Notes: generated by a model from the sequence alone, not told the origin. A DNA stretch of 35,150 nt from JBHIKY01 sp042139015 (GCF_042139015.1 NZ_JBHIKY010000031.1:1-35150); one strand, 5' to 3'; shown: positions 13,624 to 22,508, counted from the stretch's first letter. Numbers and translations: made by a program.

Positions 13624-15615
13624 ATGGAAGCTAATGTGGAAGAATTAGCTATTAGTACCATTCGCACATTATCGATTGACAGTATCGAAAAAGCAAGTTC
13701 AGGGCATCCGGGCCTGCCAATGGGAGCGGCTCCGATGGCTTATACATTGTGGACTCAATTTATGGACCATAACCCGTCAAACCCGGATTGGTTTAATCGT
13801 GACCGTTTTGTTCTATCGGCCGGTCATGGCTCGATGCTGCTTTACAGCCTTTTGCATCTAAGCGGGTATGATTTATCGCTCGAAGAACTGAAAAATTTTA
13901 GACAATGGGGCAGCAAAACACCTGGCCACCCTGAATTTGGACATACAGCCGGTGTCGAAGCTACAACAGGTCCATTGGGTCAAGGGCTTGCGATGGCGAC
14001 AGGAATGGCTATGGCAGAGCGTCATTTAGCTGCTGTCTACAATAAAGAAGATGCGGCTCTCGTTGATCATTTTACGTTTGCTCTCTGCGGAGACGGCGAT
14101 TTAATGGAAGGTGTTTCCTCGGAATCAGCTTCCCTTGCCGGTCATCTAAAGCTGAGCCGTCTTGTGGTGCTGTATGATTCCAATGATATATCCCTTGACG
14201 GAGACCTTCATCAGTCATTTTCAGAAGATGTCTGCAAGCGCTACGAAGCATATGGCTGGCAGACGCTGCTTGTCGAAGACGGAAATGATCGAGACGCAAT
14301 TGCAGAGGCACTTAAAGAAGCGCGCAGCAGTGATAAGCCAACCCTTATTGAAGTGAAAACAACAATTGGCTTCGGAGCGCCGAACAAATCAGGGAGCAAT
14401 GCAGCCCACGGCGCCCCTCTTGGAGAAGAAGAAGCGGCGTTGACCAAAGAAGCTTACAAATGGACATTTGATACACCTTTTCATATTCCTGATGAGGTAA
14501 GAGAACATTTTGCTGACGTAAAGAAAAAAGGTGAGCAAAAAGAACAAGAATGGAATAAGTTGTTCGAAGATTACCAAAACAAATATCCGGAGCTTGCCGG
14601 GCAATTTTCCCTGGCGATAAATGGCAGACTTCCGGAGGGGTGGCAGAATAATCTTCCTGTTTACAGTGATGAAAAACTGGCGTCGCGTGCTGCTTCCGGC
14701 GAGGCACTTCAGGAAATCTCTGCAGCAGTACCATCGCTGTTCGGAGGATCTGCAGACCTTGCATCTTCAAATAAGACTCTTATTAAAAATGAAACTGATT
14801 TTTCTCGTGATAACTACAAAGGCCGTAACATCTGGTTTGGAGTCAGGGAATTTGCGATGGCCTCTGCAGGTAACGGTCTCGCACTGCATGGCGGAGTTCA
14901 CCCTTATGTATCAACATTTCTTGTATTCTCTGACTATCTGCGCCCGGCCCTGCGTCTGAGCGCGTTAATGGGTATACCGGTAACGTATGTGTTCACTCAT
15001 GATAGTATAGCAGTAGGCGAAGACGGGCCAACCCATGAGCCGGTGGAGCAGGTTTCTTCCCTCCGCGCAATCCCAAACTTAAGCGTAATTCGCCCGGCTG
15101 ACGGTAATGAAACAACTGCAGCGTGGAAAGCGGCATTAGAGAGCACCACACATCCAACCGCATTGATCCTTACACGCCAGGGACTGCCGACACTTGAAGG
15201 CACAGCTGAAAAAGCGGAGGATGGCGTAAAACGAGGCGCTTATGTGATTGATGATTCAGCCGCCCGTCCTGATGTTTTGCTGCTTGCAAGCGGTTCTGAG
15301 GTGTCACTTGCGGTAGAAGCAAAATCAAGCCTGGAAAAAGACGGATTAAAAGTAAATGTCGTAAGCATGCCGGATTGGCTTGCTTTTGATAAACAAACGG
15401 AAGACTATAAAAAGTCGGTTCTCCCGGACGGAGTGCCTGCCCTTGCGATTGAAATGGGTGCCTCTCACGGCTGGCATAAATATGTCGGAGCCCATGGAGC
15501 GGTACTGGGAATCGATCAGTTCGGCGCATCAGCTCCCGGTGGAAAAATTGTAGAGGAATACGGTTTTACAGTGGAAAACGTAACGGCAAAGGTAAAATCA
15601 TTTTTACAAGTATAG
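13624..15615 (+). CDS. tkt: Transketolase
   Basis: 663-residue thiamine-diphosphate enzyme of the pentose phosphate pathway that moves two-carbon units between sugar phosphates. The N-terminal domain has SSGHPGLPMGAAP (His28) and the cofactor motif CGDGDLMEGVSSES around residue 155. GPLGQG lies near 118. The middle domain has FGVREFAM and GVHPYVSTFLVFSDY, and HDSIAVGEDGPTHEPVEQ carries further active-site His residues. The C-terminal domain is ordinary. The length is normal. It lies between ynzC and sirA as in B. subtilis, with its own promoter and terminator. Confidence 0.99.
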   Translation: MEANVEELAISTIRTLSIDSIEKASSGHPGLPMGAAPMAYTLWTQFMDHNPSNPDWFNRDRFVLSAGHGSMLLYSLLHLSGYDLSLEELKNFRQWGSKTPGHPEFGHTAGVEATTGPLGQGLAMATGMAMAERHLAAVYNKEDAALVDHFTFALCGDGDLMEGVSSESASLAGHLKLSRLVVLYDSNDISLDGDLHQSFSEDVCKRYEAYGWQTLLVEDGNDRDAIAEALKEARSSDKPTLIEVKTTIGFGAPNKSGSNAAHGAPLGEEEAALTKEAYKWTFDTPFHIPDEVREHFADVKKKGEQKEQEWNKLFEDYQNKYPELAGQFSLAINGRLPEGWQNNLPVYSDEKLASRAASGEALQEISAAVPSLFGGSADLASSNKTLIKNETDFSRDNYKGRNIWFGVREFAMASAGNGLALHGGVHPYVSTFLVFSDYLRPALRLSALMGIPVTYVFTHDSIAVGEDGPTHEPVEQVSSLRAIPNLSVIRPADGNETTAAWKAALESTTHPTALILTRQGLPTLEGTAEKAEDGVKRGAYVIDDSAARPDVLLLASGSEVSLAVEAKSSLEKDGLKVNVVSMPDWLAFDKQTEDYKKSVLPDGVPALAIEMGASHGWHKYVGAHGAVLGIDQFGASAPGGKIVEEYGFTVENVTAKVKSFLQV

Positions 15616-15625
15616 CTTATTTTTT

Positions 15626-15658
15626 AGAAGCATCTGGATTTTTTGTCCAGGTGCTTCT
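15626..15658 (+). terminator. tkt terminator
   Basis: AGAAGCATCTGGA / TCCAGGTGCTTCT (one G-U), a 13-bp stem followed by GTATTTTTAT. Confidence 0.9.
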
Positions 15659-15727
15659 GTATTTTTATCTTTACAAAAAGCCGCTGGAGACATTCTCAAA
15701 TCAAGGTATTTATTTACAAGATACCCA

Positions 15728-15793
15728 TTCGACAAAAACAGTTCAATTAATTTTCATAAATTGACAGCACTTTTACTCCTTTTCTTGTACGAT
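15728..15793 (+). promoter_or_regulatory. Spo0A box and promoter of sirA
   Basis: TTCGACAAA at 15728-15736 is, on the minus strand, TTTGTCGAA, a perfect match to the Spo0A box. Downstream lie TTGACA (15761-15766) and TACGAT (15788-15793), separated by 21 bp. This unusually long spacing is like that of the Spo0A-activated spoIIG promoter. sirA is a known Spo0A target in B. subtilis. Confidence 0.7.
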
Positions 15794-15821
15794 TAAAAAA
15801 AGTATCTCGAGGAGGAAGAAC

Positions 15822-16256
15822 ATGTCACGCTATCTACTGGTTATTATAAAAAAAGAAGTAGCCTTGCAATATTACCGCAAAGAAGACAAGCTGTTCCGCC
15901 TGTTTCAAGATTACGTACAAGCTTATGAATGGGCCAGACCTGTATTAGAAAAGCAGATCAGGTACATAACCGAGCCTATTTCTATTCAGAATAAATCCTC
16001 AGAGCTGTTAACATGTTTAAATACACACGAATATATTCCATATAATAATCATCCCTGCAGCTACATTTCAACGAAGAACAGCAGTAAAATTGAATGGAAT
16101 GAAATGTTTATGAAATTTGAAAATGCAGGAACTTGGAAAGAAGAATGGGCTGTTTTTGATTGTCTGAAAAATCAGTCACCATATTTTTTCGCAATGAACA
16201 TGGATAAAAAGCTTTACGGATGGTTAAAACCATTAAAAGTATTCTCTGTCCTTTAA
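15822..16256 (+). CDS. sirA: Sporulation inhibitor of replication SirA
   Basis: 144-residue cytoplasmic protein. In B. subtilis SirA (YneE) binds DnaA and blocks new rounds of replication once sporulation starts. The sequence follows the family: RYLLVIIKKEVALQYY at the start, LFQDYVQAY, EKQIRYITEPISI (compare EKQIQYITQPIPI), and FFAMNMDKKLYGWLKPLK at the end. It keeps the tkt-sirA-yneF order. GAGGAGG lies 7-8 bases before the ATG. A Spo0A box in the promoter agrees with its expected control. Confidence 0.92.
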   Translation: MSRYLLVIIKKEVALQYYRKEDKLFRLFQDYVQAYEWARPVLEKQIRYITEPISIQNKSSELLTCLNTHEYIPYNNHPCSYISTKNSSKIEWNEMFMKFENAGTWKEEWAVFDCLKNQSPYFFAMNMDKKLYGWLKPLKVFSVL

Positions 16257-16373
16257 AATCATGCAATGTTCCTCTTTCTTTGCACACCTGTATACGTTAT
16301 AATAATGTAGGTCATATGTAGCAATTGCTGTAGGTTTAATTGCTTTAAGGTAATAGAAGGAGGAAAGGTAGTA

Positions 16374-16598
16374 ATGGACTGGCTTTGGTTAGTACTTACC
16401 GGTGTTTTATGCCTGCTTGCGGGTCTTGCACTCGGTTTCTTCATCGCAAGAAAAACGATGATGAATTACTTAAAGAAAAATCCGCCGATTAATGAACAAA
16501 TGCTTCGCGTGATGATGATGCAGATGGGGCAGAACCCATCGCAGAAAAAAATTAATCAAATGATGAAAGCGATGCAGCGGCAGCAGGATAAAAAATAG
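16374..16598 (+). CDS. yneF: YneF family (UPF0154) membrane protein
   Basis: 74 residues: one transmembrane helix (about 4-25, LWLVLTGVLCLLAGLALGFF), then the conserved stretch ARKTMMNYLKKNPPINEQML and MMMQMGQNPSQKKINQMMKA. This is the complete YneF pattern. It is probably inserted with its Met-rich helical tail in the cytoplasm. AAGGAGG precedes the ATG. The function is unknown. It follows sirA as in B. subtilis and ends in a strong terminator. Confidence 0.95.
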   Translation: MDWLWLVLTGVLCLLAGLALGFFIARKTMMNYLKKNPPINEQMLRVMMMQMGQNPSQKKINQMMKAMQRQQDKK

Positions 16599-16608
16599 CC
16601 TGAAATAA

Positions 16609-16634
16609 AACGCGCCAAAATAATGGTGCGTTTT
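16609..16634 (+). terminator. yneF terminator
   Basis: AACGCGCCA/TGGTGCGTT stem (one G-U) followed by a run of T. Confidence 0.9.
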
Positions 16635-16738
16635 TTTGGTTTAAATTTTAATTGAAAATTAATAATATTCAAATTCCAGGAAATTTGGTAGAATAATGAA
16701 GTTGAAAGTGAATTGACTTAGTTCGGAGTGGAGCTAGA

Positions 16739-18502
16739 ATGAAAATATTTTTCCAGTTGAGGTGGTATTTCAGAAAGGAATGGAGGCGTTACACAGCAGG
16801 TATCGTAATGCTGGTTATCGTCTCTGTACTGTCATTGCTGCCTCCTTATGTGACTGGGGTCATTGTTGACCACATCGCAGCAGACACCATTCAGACCAGT
16901 ATATTGCTGTCATGGGCAGGTATATTAATCCTTGCAGGAATACTGATGTACTTGTTTCGGTTTTGGTGGAGAATTATGATTTTCGGGGCATCTATCCGCC
17001 TTGCAAGGCTGCTTCGCAATAAGTTATATGAACAATTTACCGCGATGTCTCCTTCATTTTATTCAAAAAAAAGAACAGGCGATTTAATGGCGCACGCTAC
17101 CAATGATATAAAGGCGGTTGAACAGACAGCGGGTGTCGGTGTATTAACGCTCGTGGACTCCTTGACGATGGGAGCGTTTGTCATTGCTGCAATGGCTTTT
17201 ACTATCAGCCCTTCTCTGACGTTATATAGTCTGCTGCCAATGCCGATTATGGCACTTGCTACTAGCTGGTACGGCAGCCTTCTCCATAAACGTTTTTCGA
17301 AAGCGCAGGCTGCTTTTTCGAGTTTAAATAATAAAGTACAGGAAAGCATTTCGGGTATACGCGTCACCAAAACGCTCGGTTTTGAGAACGAGGACATTCA
17401 ATCTTTTGCTCACCAGTCTGATGATGTTGTCAAAAAAAATGAAGATGTCGCTCGAATTGATGCTCTCTTTGATCCAACGATTTCATTAATTGTTGGAGTA
17501 TCTTATTTTCTTGCTGTATTTTTTGGGGCAGGGATGGTCATTGATGGGGACATTACGTTAGGGGAATTAACCAGCTTTACTCTGTACTTAGGGATGCTTA
17601 TTTGGCCAATGCTTGCTTTCGGCTGGTTTTTTAATATTATTGAACGAGGGCGTGCTTCGTATAATAGAATAAATTCTTTATTAGCTGAAAAACAGGAAAT
17701 CACTGATGAGAAAGCGAGCATAGAGACAACGCCGACAGGACGTTTAGATATAACTGTTCCGCATTTTTCTTATTCCAAACATGCATCGCCTGTTTTAAGT
17801 GAAGTCTTTATCCAAACCGAACCAGGAATGAGCATTGGAATCACCGGCCGCACGGGGAGCGGGAAATCAACACTGATGCGGCTGCTTCTGCGTGAGATTG
17901 AAGGGAAAGAAGTTGAAATTTCCATCGGAGGAGCAGCACATACAAGCTACTATCTCCAATCTTATCGAAAAGCATTTGGCTATGTGCCTCAGTCGCATTT
18001 TTTATTTTCCATGACAATAGCTGATAATATTGCGGTAGGTAAGCCTGATGCTTCTTTTTCAGAAATTACGGCAGCGGCAGGCCTGGCTCATGTTCATGAC
18101 GATATCATAACCATGGAGCATGGATATGAAACCATGGTTGGAGAGCGGGGCATCACCCTTTCCGGTGGACAAAAGCAGCGAGTAGCAATTGCACGTGCTC
18201 TTCTTCTCGTTCCTGAAATCCTTCTTCTTGATGACTCGCTTTCGGCTGTAGATGCAAAAACTGAAGAAGCGATCCTTCAAAATATAAAAGCGGAGCGTCA
18301 TCATAAAACGACGTTTATTGTTTCTCACCGTATGAGTGCGATCAAACATTGTGACGAACTGATTGTGATGGAAAAGGGGCAGATCAAGGAACGCGGAACT
18401 CATGAAGAGTTAATGGGAATGAACGGCTGGTATGAGCAGATGTATAACCAGCAGCAGCTGGAATCGCTCGTCGAGGAGGGGACTGGCCATGATCGGACAT
18501 GA
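16739..18502 (+). CDS. yheI: ABC exporter half-transporter, YheI/BmrC type
   Basis: 587 residues: six membrane spans (about 20-300) followed by one ATPase domain. Walker A is GRTGSGKST (about 371-379), the signature is the canonical LSGGQ, and Walker B is ILLLDDSLSAVD. The residue after Walker B is Asp instead of the catalytic Glu, as in BmrC (YheI). Long stretches resemble BmrC, for example MSPSFYSKKRTGDLMAHATN and the VGERGITLSGGQKQR region. It overlaps the next gene by 14 bp, so the two should form one heterodimeric multidrug exporter. The substrate is not deducible. A TAGAAT -10-like element lies at 16689-16694. Confidence 0.85.
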   Translation: MKIFFQLRWYFRKEWRRYTAGIVMLVIVSVLSLLPPYVTGVIVDHIAADTIQTSILLSWAGILILAGILMYLFRFWWRIMIFGASIRLARLLRNKLYEQFTAMSPSFYSKKRTGDLMAHATNDIKAVEQTAGVGVLTLVDSLTMGAFVIAAMAFTISPSLTLYSLLPMPIMALATSWYGSLLHKRFSKAQAAFSSLNNKVQESISGIRVTKTLGFENEDIQSFAHQSDDVVKKNEDVARIDALFDPTISLIVGVSYFLAVFFGAGMVIDGDITLGELTSFTLYLGMLIWPMLAFGWFFNIIERGRASYNRINSLLAEKQEITDEKASIETTPTGRLDITVPHFSYSKHASPVLSEVFIQTEPGMSIGITGRTGSGKSTLMRLLLREIEGKEVEISIGGAAHTSYYLQSYRKAFGYVPQSHFLFSMTIADNIAVGKPDASFSEITAAAGLAHVHDDIITMEHGYETMVGERGITLSGGQKQRVAIARALLLVPEILLLDDSLSAVDAKTEEAILQNIKAERHHKTTFIVSHRMSAIKHCDELIVMEKGQIKERGTHEELMGMNGWYEQMYNQQQLESLVEEGTGHDRT

Positions 18503-20285
18503 GGATAATACGCTTTCGGAAAAACAGCAGCGAATTATTTTAAAAAGACTGCTGTCCTATGTAATTCCTGAAAAAAAACTGTTTATGGGTGCCTGTGTAT
18601 TTTTATTTTTAGGAACCGGCGCGGAGCTGATTGGTCCCATATTAATAAAAATATTTATCGACGATTACCTAACAGAAGGAAATTTTCCGCGCGGCCCAAT
18701 TACAGGCCTTGCCTTTCTATTTATCATCCTGCATCTTACTTCAGTATGTTTTAATTATTTTCAAGTGTACTGGTTTCAGCGGGTATCCCTTCGCATTATC
18801 CGAAAATTACGTGTTGAGGTATTTAAGAAAACAGAGCAGTCTACGATTTCCTTTTTTGACAAGACACCATCGGGAGGTTTAATTTCTCGTATTACGAATG
18901 ACACGGAAACGATCAAGGAGTTGTACGTGGAGGTTTTATCAACGTTTCTGCAGAATCTTGTCTTTTTAACAGGAATACTTGCTGCAATGATTTACCTTGA
19001 CGTCAGGCTCGCAGTATGGTGTTTCATTCTCATGCCGGTGTTGTACGTATTGATGCGCACGTATCGAAAAGCCAGTGCTAAATTTTATGGAGCAATGAGT
19101 GGGAAGCTCAGCAGTCTGAATACGAAGCTGAACGAGTCCATACAGGGCATGACGATTATTCAAATTTTCCGTCAGCAAAAACGAATGCAGAATGAGTTCG
19201 AAGAAATGAATCAGCAGCACTTTTCGGCATGGATGAAAAGTATGAAGATTGACGGGCTTCTGCTTCGGCCGGCAGTTGATCTTCTGGCTGTCATCGCTTT
19301 AGTAGGAGTGCTGTTTTACTTTGGCTTTGCCTCATTGGACACATCTGTAGAAATCGGAGTTCTCTATGCATTTGTTAATTATCTCGATCGTTTTTTTGAG
19401 CCGGTGAATCAGATGATGATGCGATTGTCTATTTACCAGCAGGCAATTGTTTCTGCAGGAAGAGTGTTTCGACTGCTTGATCATCCGGATGTGGAAAAAC
19501 TTAATGAGGATAAACCTAATTGGAGTATTGAAGATGGCAGGATCGACTTTGAACAGGTCAGTTTCAGCTATGATGGTTCAACTGCCGTACTTGAAGATAT
19601 TTCATTTTCAGTGGAGAAAGGGGAGACTCTCGCCTTGGTCGGTCATACCGGTAGTGGAAAAAGCTCAATCATTTCCTTGCTGCTTCGTTTTTACCGCCCG
19701 GAAAAGGGGACGATTCTTGTGGACGGAAAACCGCTGGAGGAGTATAAAAACAGTGAAATCCGCAGACATATTGGACTCGTTCTCCAGGATCCATTCTTAT
19801 TTACAGGTACTATTCGAGAGAATATAAAAATGTATGACGCTTCCATGACTGATGATCAGATGCAGGAAGCAGCCAGGTTCGTCGGGGCGGATGCTTTTAT
19901 AATAAATTTACCGGATGGATATGACACCAAAATTGGGGAGCGGGGAGAATCTTTTTCTAATGGGGAACGGCAGTTGATTACGTTTGCCAGAACTATTGCG
20001 AGGAAACCGAGCATACTTATTTTAGATGAGGCGACAGCAAGTATTGACACTGAGTCAGAATCATATATTCAACAGGCACTCGAAAAAATGCAAAAAGGCA
20101 GGACGACAATAATGATAGCCCATAGGCTGTCGACGATCAAAGAAGCAGATAAAATCCTGGTGCTTAATCAGGGCCGGATAGTCGAGCGCGGCACGCATCA
20201 GCATCTTTTGCGAAAACAGGGGCTGTATTACAATTTATATCTTCTTCAGCAGGGCATGGGGCAGAAAAAGCTCTCAGGAATATAA
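18489..20285 (+). CDS. yheH: ABC exporter half-transporter, YheH/BmrD type
   Basis: 598 residues, partner of the preceding gene. ATG 18489 has GAGGAGGGG 8 bases ahead and overlaps the upstream stop; a longer frame from 18432 has no such support. There are six membrane spans, then Walker A GHTGSGKSS, Walker B ILILDEATASID with catalytic Glu, and a degenerate signature FSNGE in place of LSGGQ. Combined with the Asp in YheI, this predicts one normal and one degenerate ATP site, the usual asymmetric heterodimer. It is shorter than B. subtilis YheH (673), lacking the insertion near the N-terminus. A hairpin and ccdC follow. Confidence 0.85.
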   Translation: MIGHEDNTLSEKQQRIILKRLLSYVIPEKKLFMGACVFLFLGTGAELIGPILIKIFIDDYLTEGNFPRGPITGLAFLFIILHLTSVCFNYFQVYWFQRVSLRIIRKLRVEVFKKTEQSTISFFDKTPSGGLISRITNDTETIKELYVEVLSTFLQNLVFLTGILAAMIYLDVRLAVWCFILMPVLYVLMRTYRKASAKFYGAMSGKLSSLNTKLNESIQGMTIIQIFRQQKRMQNEFEEMNQQHFSAWMKSMKIDGLLLRPAVDLLAVIALVGVLFYFGFASLDTSVEIGVLYAFVNYLDRFFEPVNQMMMRLSIYQQAIVSAGRVFRLLDHPDVEKLNEDKPNWSIEDGRIDFEQVSFSYDGSTAVLEDISFSVEKGETLALVGHTGSGKSSIISLLLRFYRPEKGTILVDGKPLEEYKNSEIRRHIGLVLQDPFLFTGTIRENIKMYDASMTDDQMQEAARFVGADAFIINLPDGYDTKIGERGESFSNGERQLITFARTIARKPSILILDEATASIDTESESYIQQALEKMQKGRTTIMIAHRLSTIKEADKILVLNQGRIVERGTHQHLLRKQGLYYNLYLLQQGMGQKKLSGI

Positions 20286-20369
20286 TAAAAATCGGACATA
20301 GACAGCATTGCATCATAACTTCTTTGCATAGTATGATAGTAATAATGGATTGTGTCCGTTTGAAAAGCA

Positions 20370-20389
20370 GCTCTGTACAAATACAGAGC
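20370..20389 (+). promoter_or_regulatory. Perfect hairpin in the ccdC leader
   Basis: GCTCTGTA / TACAGAGC with a CAAA tetraloop, ending one base before the CGGGAG ribosome site of ccdC. There is no T-run, so it is more likely a leader structure than a terminator. Confidence 0.4.
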
Positions 20390-20405
20390 CGGGAGCTGAA
20401 TAAAA

Positions 20406-20909
20406 ATGAATGCTACATTAATTATATCTACCTTTGGTGCTGCTGTCATGGCAATGATAGCGATTTTCATACGTATGAAAGCTATCAAAAAGCCAGCGAC
20501 GGTCAAAAAGATCATCCTTCCGCCGGTTTTTATGTCGACCGGTTTTCTTATGTTCATTTACGAACCAGCCCGGCTGACTCCGGCCCAGGTGCTTGAAGCT
20601 TTGAGCGTTGGCATATTGTTTTCGATGTTACTTATAAAAACGTCAAGCTTTGAAATTCGTGAAAACAACATATACATGAAACGATCGAAAGCCTTCGTGT
20701 TTTTATTATTCGGTCTTTTGGTGGCGAGAGTCTTATTTAAGTTAATCATCGGAGATGCGATCAATGTGGAAGAACTTGCGGGCATGTTTTTCATTCTCGC
20801 TTATGGCATGATTATTCCGTGGCGGATATTCATGCTGATCCGTTTCAAAAAAATGGAAAAGGAAAAGCAGACCCAGGAAAAAGAGGCTGCCATAGCTATG
20901 CGCACGTAA
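20406..20909 (+). CDS. ccdC: CcdC family (DUF1453) membrane protein
   Basis: 167 residues with about four membrane helices: residues 3-20, then IILPPVFMSTGFLMFIYEPA, LSVGILFSMLLIKTS, FVFLLFGLLVARVLF and GMFFILAYGMIIPWRIFML. The IRMKAIKKPATVKKIILPP segment and FEIRENNIYMKRSKAF are characteristic of CcdC. In B. subtilis ccdC lies with ccdA and yneI in the cytochrome c maturation region but is dispensable for it, so its function is unclear. Here ccdA and yneI are not next to it. yneK follows on the opposite strand as a convergent gene. Confidence 0.92.
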   Translation: MNATLIISTFGAAVMAMIAIFIRMKAIKKPATVKKIILPPVFMSTGFLMFIYEPARLTPAQVLEALSVGILFSMLLIKTSSFEIRENNIYMKRSKAFVFLLFGLLVARVLFKLIIGDAINVEELAGMFFILAYGMIIPWRIFMLIRFKKMEKEKQTQEKEAAIAMRT

Positions 20910-20944
20910 AAAGCTGTCCTTCTGTTTTTGGAAGGGCAGCTTTT
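20909..20944. terminator. Bidirectional terminator between ccdC and yneK
   Basis: AAAAGCTGTCCTTC / GAAGGGCAGCTTTT (one G-U) with an 8-nt loop and T-runs on both strands. Confidence 0.9.
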
Positions 20945-20945
20945 A

Positions 20946-21377
20946 TTAAGATGTAAAGAGATGCTCATACGTGGAGTCATCTATCTCTTTTTCCTTTAAT
21001 TTTTTGCGGAGAAACTTGTGGTCACGTTTTGGGGTCGCCATAATATAGCCGCGGATGAGTAAGTCCTGGTCAATTGAAGCTGCATTTTCTTTTAGTGCGA
21101 GCTCGCCCACCTTGCCGGCAATTTTCTCTTTTGCTGTTCCACGGAATAACTCGGGAACAGGTTCGACAAGTTCATTCAACAATTCTTTTTTTTCAGGCGG
21201 CCAAAGATGAATAGTTTCTCTTATATAATAGTCCTGCCAATCGAGAATGGAATTGCCATCTTCTTTTGGAAAGCGTTTTAAAAATTTCCGGAACATAAAA
21301 TATCCGCCGATAAACATAAATATGGTTAAAAATACTGACCAGAACACGATAAACCACATAAACCATTCAGCCGGCAT
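20946..21377 (-). CDS. yneK: DUF2621 family protein YneK
   Basis: 143 residues: an N-terminal membrane anchor (about 4-29, FMWFIVFWSVFLTIFMFIGGYF), then a soluble domain with DWQDYYIRETIHLWPPEKK, PVPELFRGTAKEKIAGKVG, and IDQDLLIRGYIMATPKRDHKFLR (C-terminal region). This pattern and the position next to ccdC identify YneK (DUF2621). The function is unknown. It is convergent with ccdC and shares a terminator with it. Upstream lies the divergent gene at 21506. Confidence 0.9.
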   Translation of the reverse strand: MPAEWFMWFIVFWSVFLTIFMFIGGYFMFRKFLKRFPKEDGNSILDWQDYYIRETIHLWPPEKKELLNELVEPVPELFRGTAKEKIAGKVGELALKENAASIDQDLLIRGYIMATPKRDHKFLRKKLKEKEIDDSTYEHLFTS

Positions 21378-21505
21378 AAATCCACCATCCCCGTTCTCAA
21401 GAATTCAATGTTATTTTATCATATCACGAAAGATATTGCCTATCCTCCACTGCACAATGATATAATGCAGGAGGTGCAAATTGCTTTAATAAAGGAGCTG
21501 CAATC

Positions 21506-21895
21506 ATGCTGCTGGACATAGGAAGCTATGTAATTCATTGGCTCATGGCCTTATTTTTCTTTTTACTTATTCCGTTTCCCTTTTTCATAAAAGGCATGGA
21601 CGGGGAAAATCTTGCATTTATTAAGAAGCTGTATCGACCCATTTTAATCCTGGCTCATATAGGACTAATAGGCAGCGCAGTAACGGGCGCGGTTCTAATT
21701 ACAGATTGGCAGAATTGGTGGACTGCCGCTGTTCTTATTGTCTGGATCGGTATTGGAGCTTTCCTTGGGCTGACAGCAAAAAATCTGCGTCTATCGATGG
21801 AGGGGAAGCCGGAAACAAGCCTGCTCCCCTTTAGCAGCCTGCTGACAATTTCCATCTTAATAATGTTTTTGCTGAAATTCTCTAATTGGTTTTAA
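21506..21895 (+). CDS. Four-helix integral membrane protein, hypothetical
   Basis: 129 residues, almost all in four membrane helices: about 8-30, 44-66 (ILILAHIGLIGSAVTGAVLI), 71-90 (WTAAVLIVWIGIGAFLG) and 107-124. A His sits in helix 1 (VIHWLMALFF) and in helix 2 (LAHIGL). Such a pair could in principle bind haem as in CopD-like or DUF2269-like proteins, but this is not established. AAGGAGCTGCAATC before the ATG supports the start. It lies 15 bp from the next gene, so the two are probably co-transcribed. I do not recognise the family with certainty. Confidence 0.7.
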   Translation: MLLDIGSYVIHWLMALFFFLLIPFPFFIKGMDGENLAFIKKLYRPILILAHIGLIGSAVTGAVLITDWQNWWTAAVLIVWIGIGAFLGLTAKNLRLSMEGKPETSLLPFSSLLTISILIMFLLKFSNWF

Positions 21896-21910
21896 AAAGG
21901 AGTAGATGAT

Positions 21911-22363
21911 TTGTTTTATTTTGCTTACGGTTCCTGCATGAATACGGAGGATTTAAACAGAACGGTCACAGCCCAAAGAATTGGCGCAGCCTCTCTCCGT
22001 CATTATGAGTTCGGCTATCGTGCGTATGGAAGAAGCAGAAACGGAGGGGTGGCCGATATTTTTCCTTCTGAAGGAAATTCGGTGGAAGGTGTCCTTTTTT
22101 TAGTGCCGGGTACGTCACAGCTTGATGCGCGGGAAGGTCATCCTGATTTTTACCGCCGGATTGAAGTCGTTGTCAGAAGAGAGGACACAAATGAAAATGT
22201 GGAGGCGTTCACCTACACTGTCGTAAATAAGTCAAAAATAGATATCGCACCGTCAGAGTATTACGCTGGCCTGATCTTTGAAGGTGCGGAGATATTATCA
22301 CCTGCTTATCAAAATTCTATCAGGAAATTAACGAGCAGACTGCTGCATAAACGTGATATCTAA
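21911..22363 (+). CDS. Gamma-glutamylcyclotransferase-like (GGCT) protein
   Basis: 150 residues, TTG start behind AAGGAG (8 bases). The N-terminal FYFAYGSCMN is the substrate-loop signature YGS-x-M/L-N of the GGCT/AIG2-like fold. GGVADIFPSEGNSVEGVLFLV is the second core strand pair. REGHPDFYRRIEV contains the Glu and Tyr-Arg that follow a catalytic Glu in this fold (E95 region). ASPSEYYAG-like IAPSEYYAGLI closes the domain. Members cleave gamma-glutamyl groups to 5-oxoproline and a free amine; the actual substrate is not known. It is probably in one operon with the membrane protein before it. Confidence 0.85.
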   Translation: MFYFAYGSCMNTEDLNRTVTAQRIGAASLRHYEFGYRAYGRSRNGGVADIFPSEGNSVEGVLFLVPGTSQLDAREGHPDFYRRIEVVVRREDTNENVEAFTYTVVNKSKIDIAPSEYYAGLIFEGAEILSPAYQNSIRKLTSRLLHKRDI

Positions 22364-22365
22364 GG

Positions 22366-22389
22366 AGAAGAGCAGCGACAGACTCTTCT
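22366..22389 (+). terminator. Hairpin after the GGCT-like gene
   Basis: AGAAGAG/CTCTTCT stem starting within 3 bases of the stop. The T-run is weak. Confidence 0.45.
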
Positions 22390-22466
22390 TCTGTGACCGA
22401 GGCTTTCAACACAGCCTTAAGTGATCCATGTCCCGGAGAAAGCTTCCTTCTAAAATGAATGAAATA

Positions 22467-22508
22467 AAAGGTAACAGCTCTATGTATTTGATGCTGTTAC
22501 CTTTTTTT
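22467..22508 (+). terminator. Strong terminator upstream of glutamate synthase
   Basis: AAAGGTAACAGC / GCTGTTACCTTT, a perfect 12-bp stem with a 14-nt loop and TTTT tail. It lies 75 bp ahead of the gltB start and isolates it from upstream transcription. A leader attenuator is possible but no alternative fold is evident. Confidence 0.8.

Noticed and set aside
14072..14770. Several long open frames on the minus strand within tkt
   Set aside because: They lie fully inside a complete, strongly conserved transketolase gene, lack ribosome sites, and have Ser/Arg/His-biased compositions typical of antisense frames.
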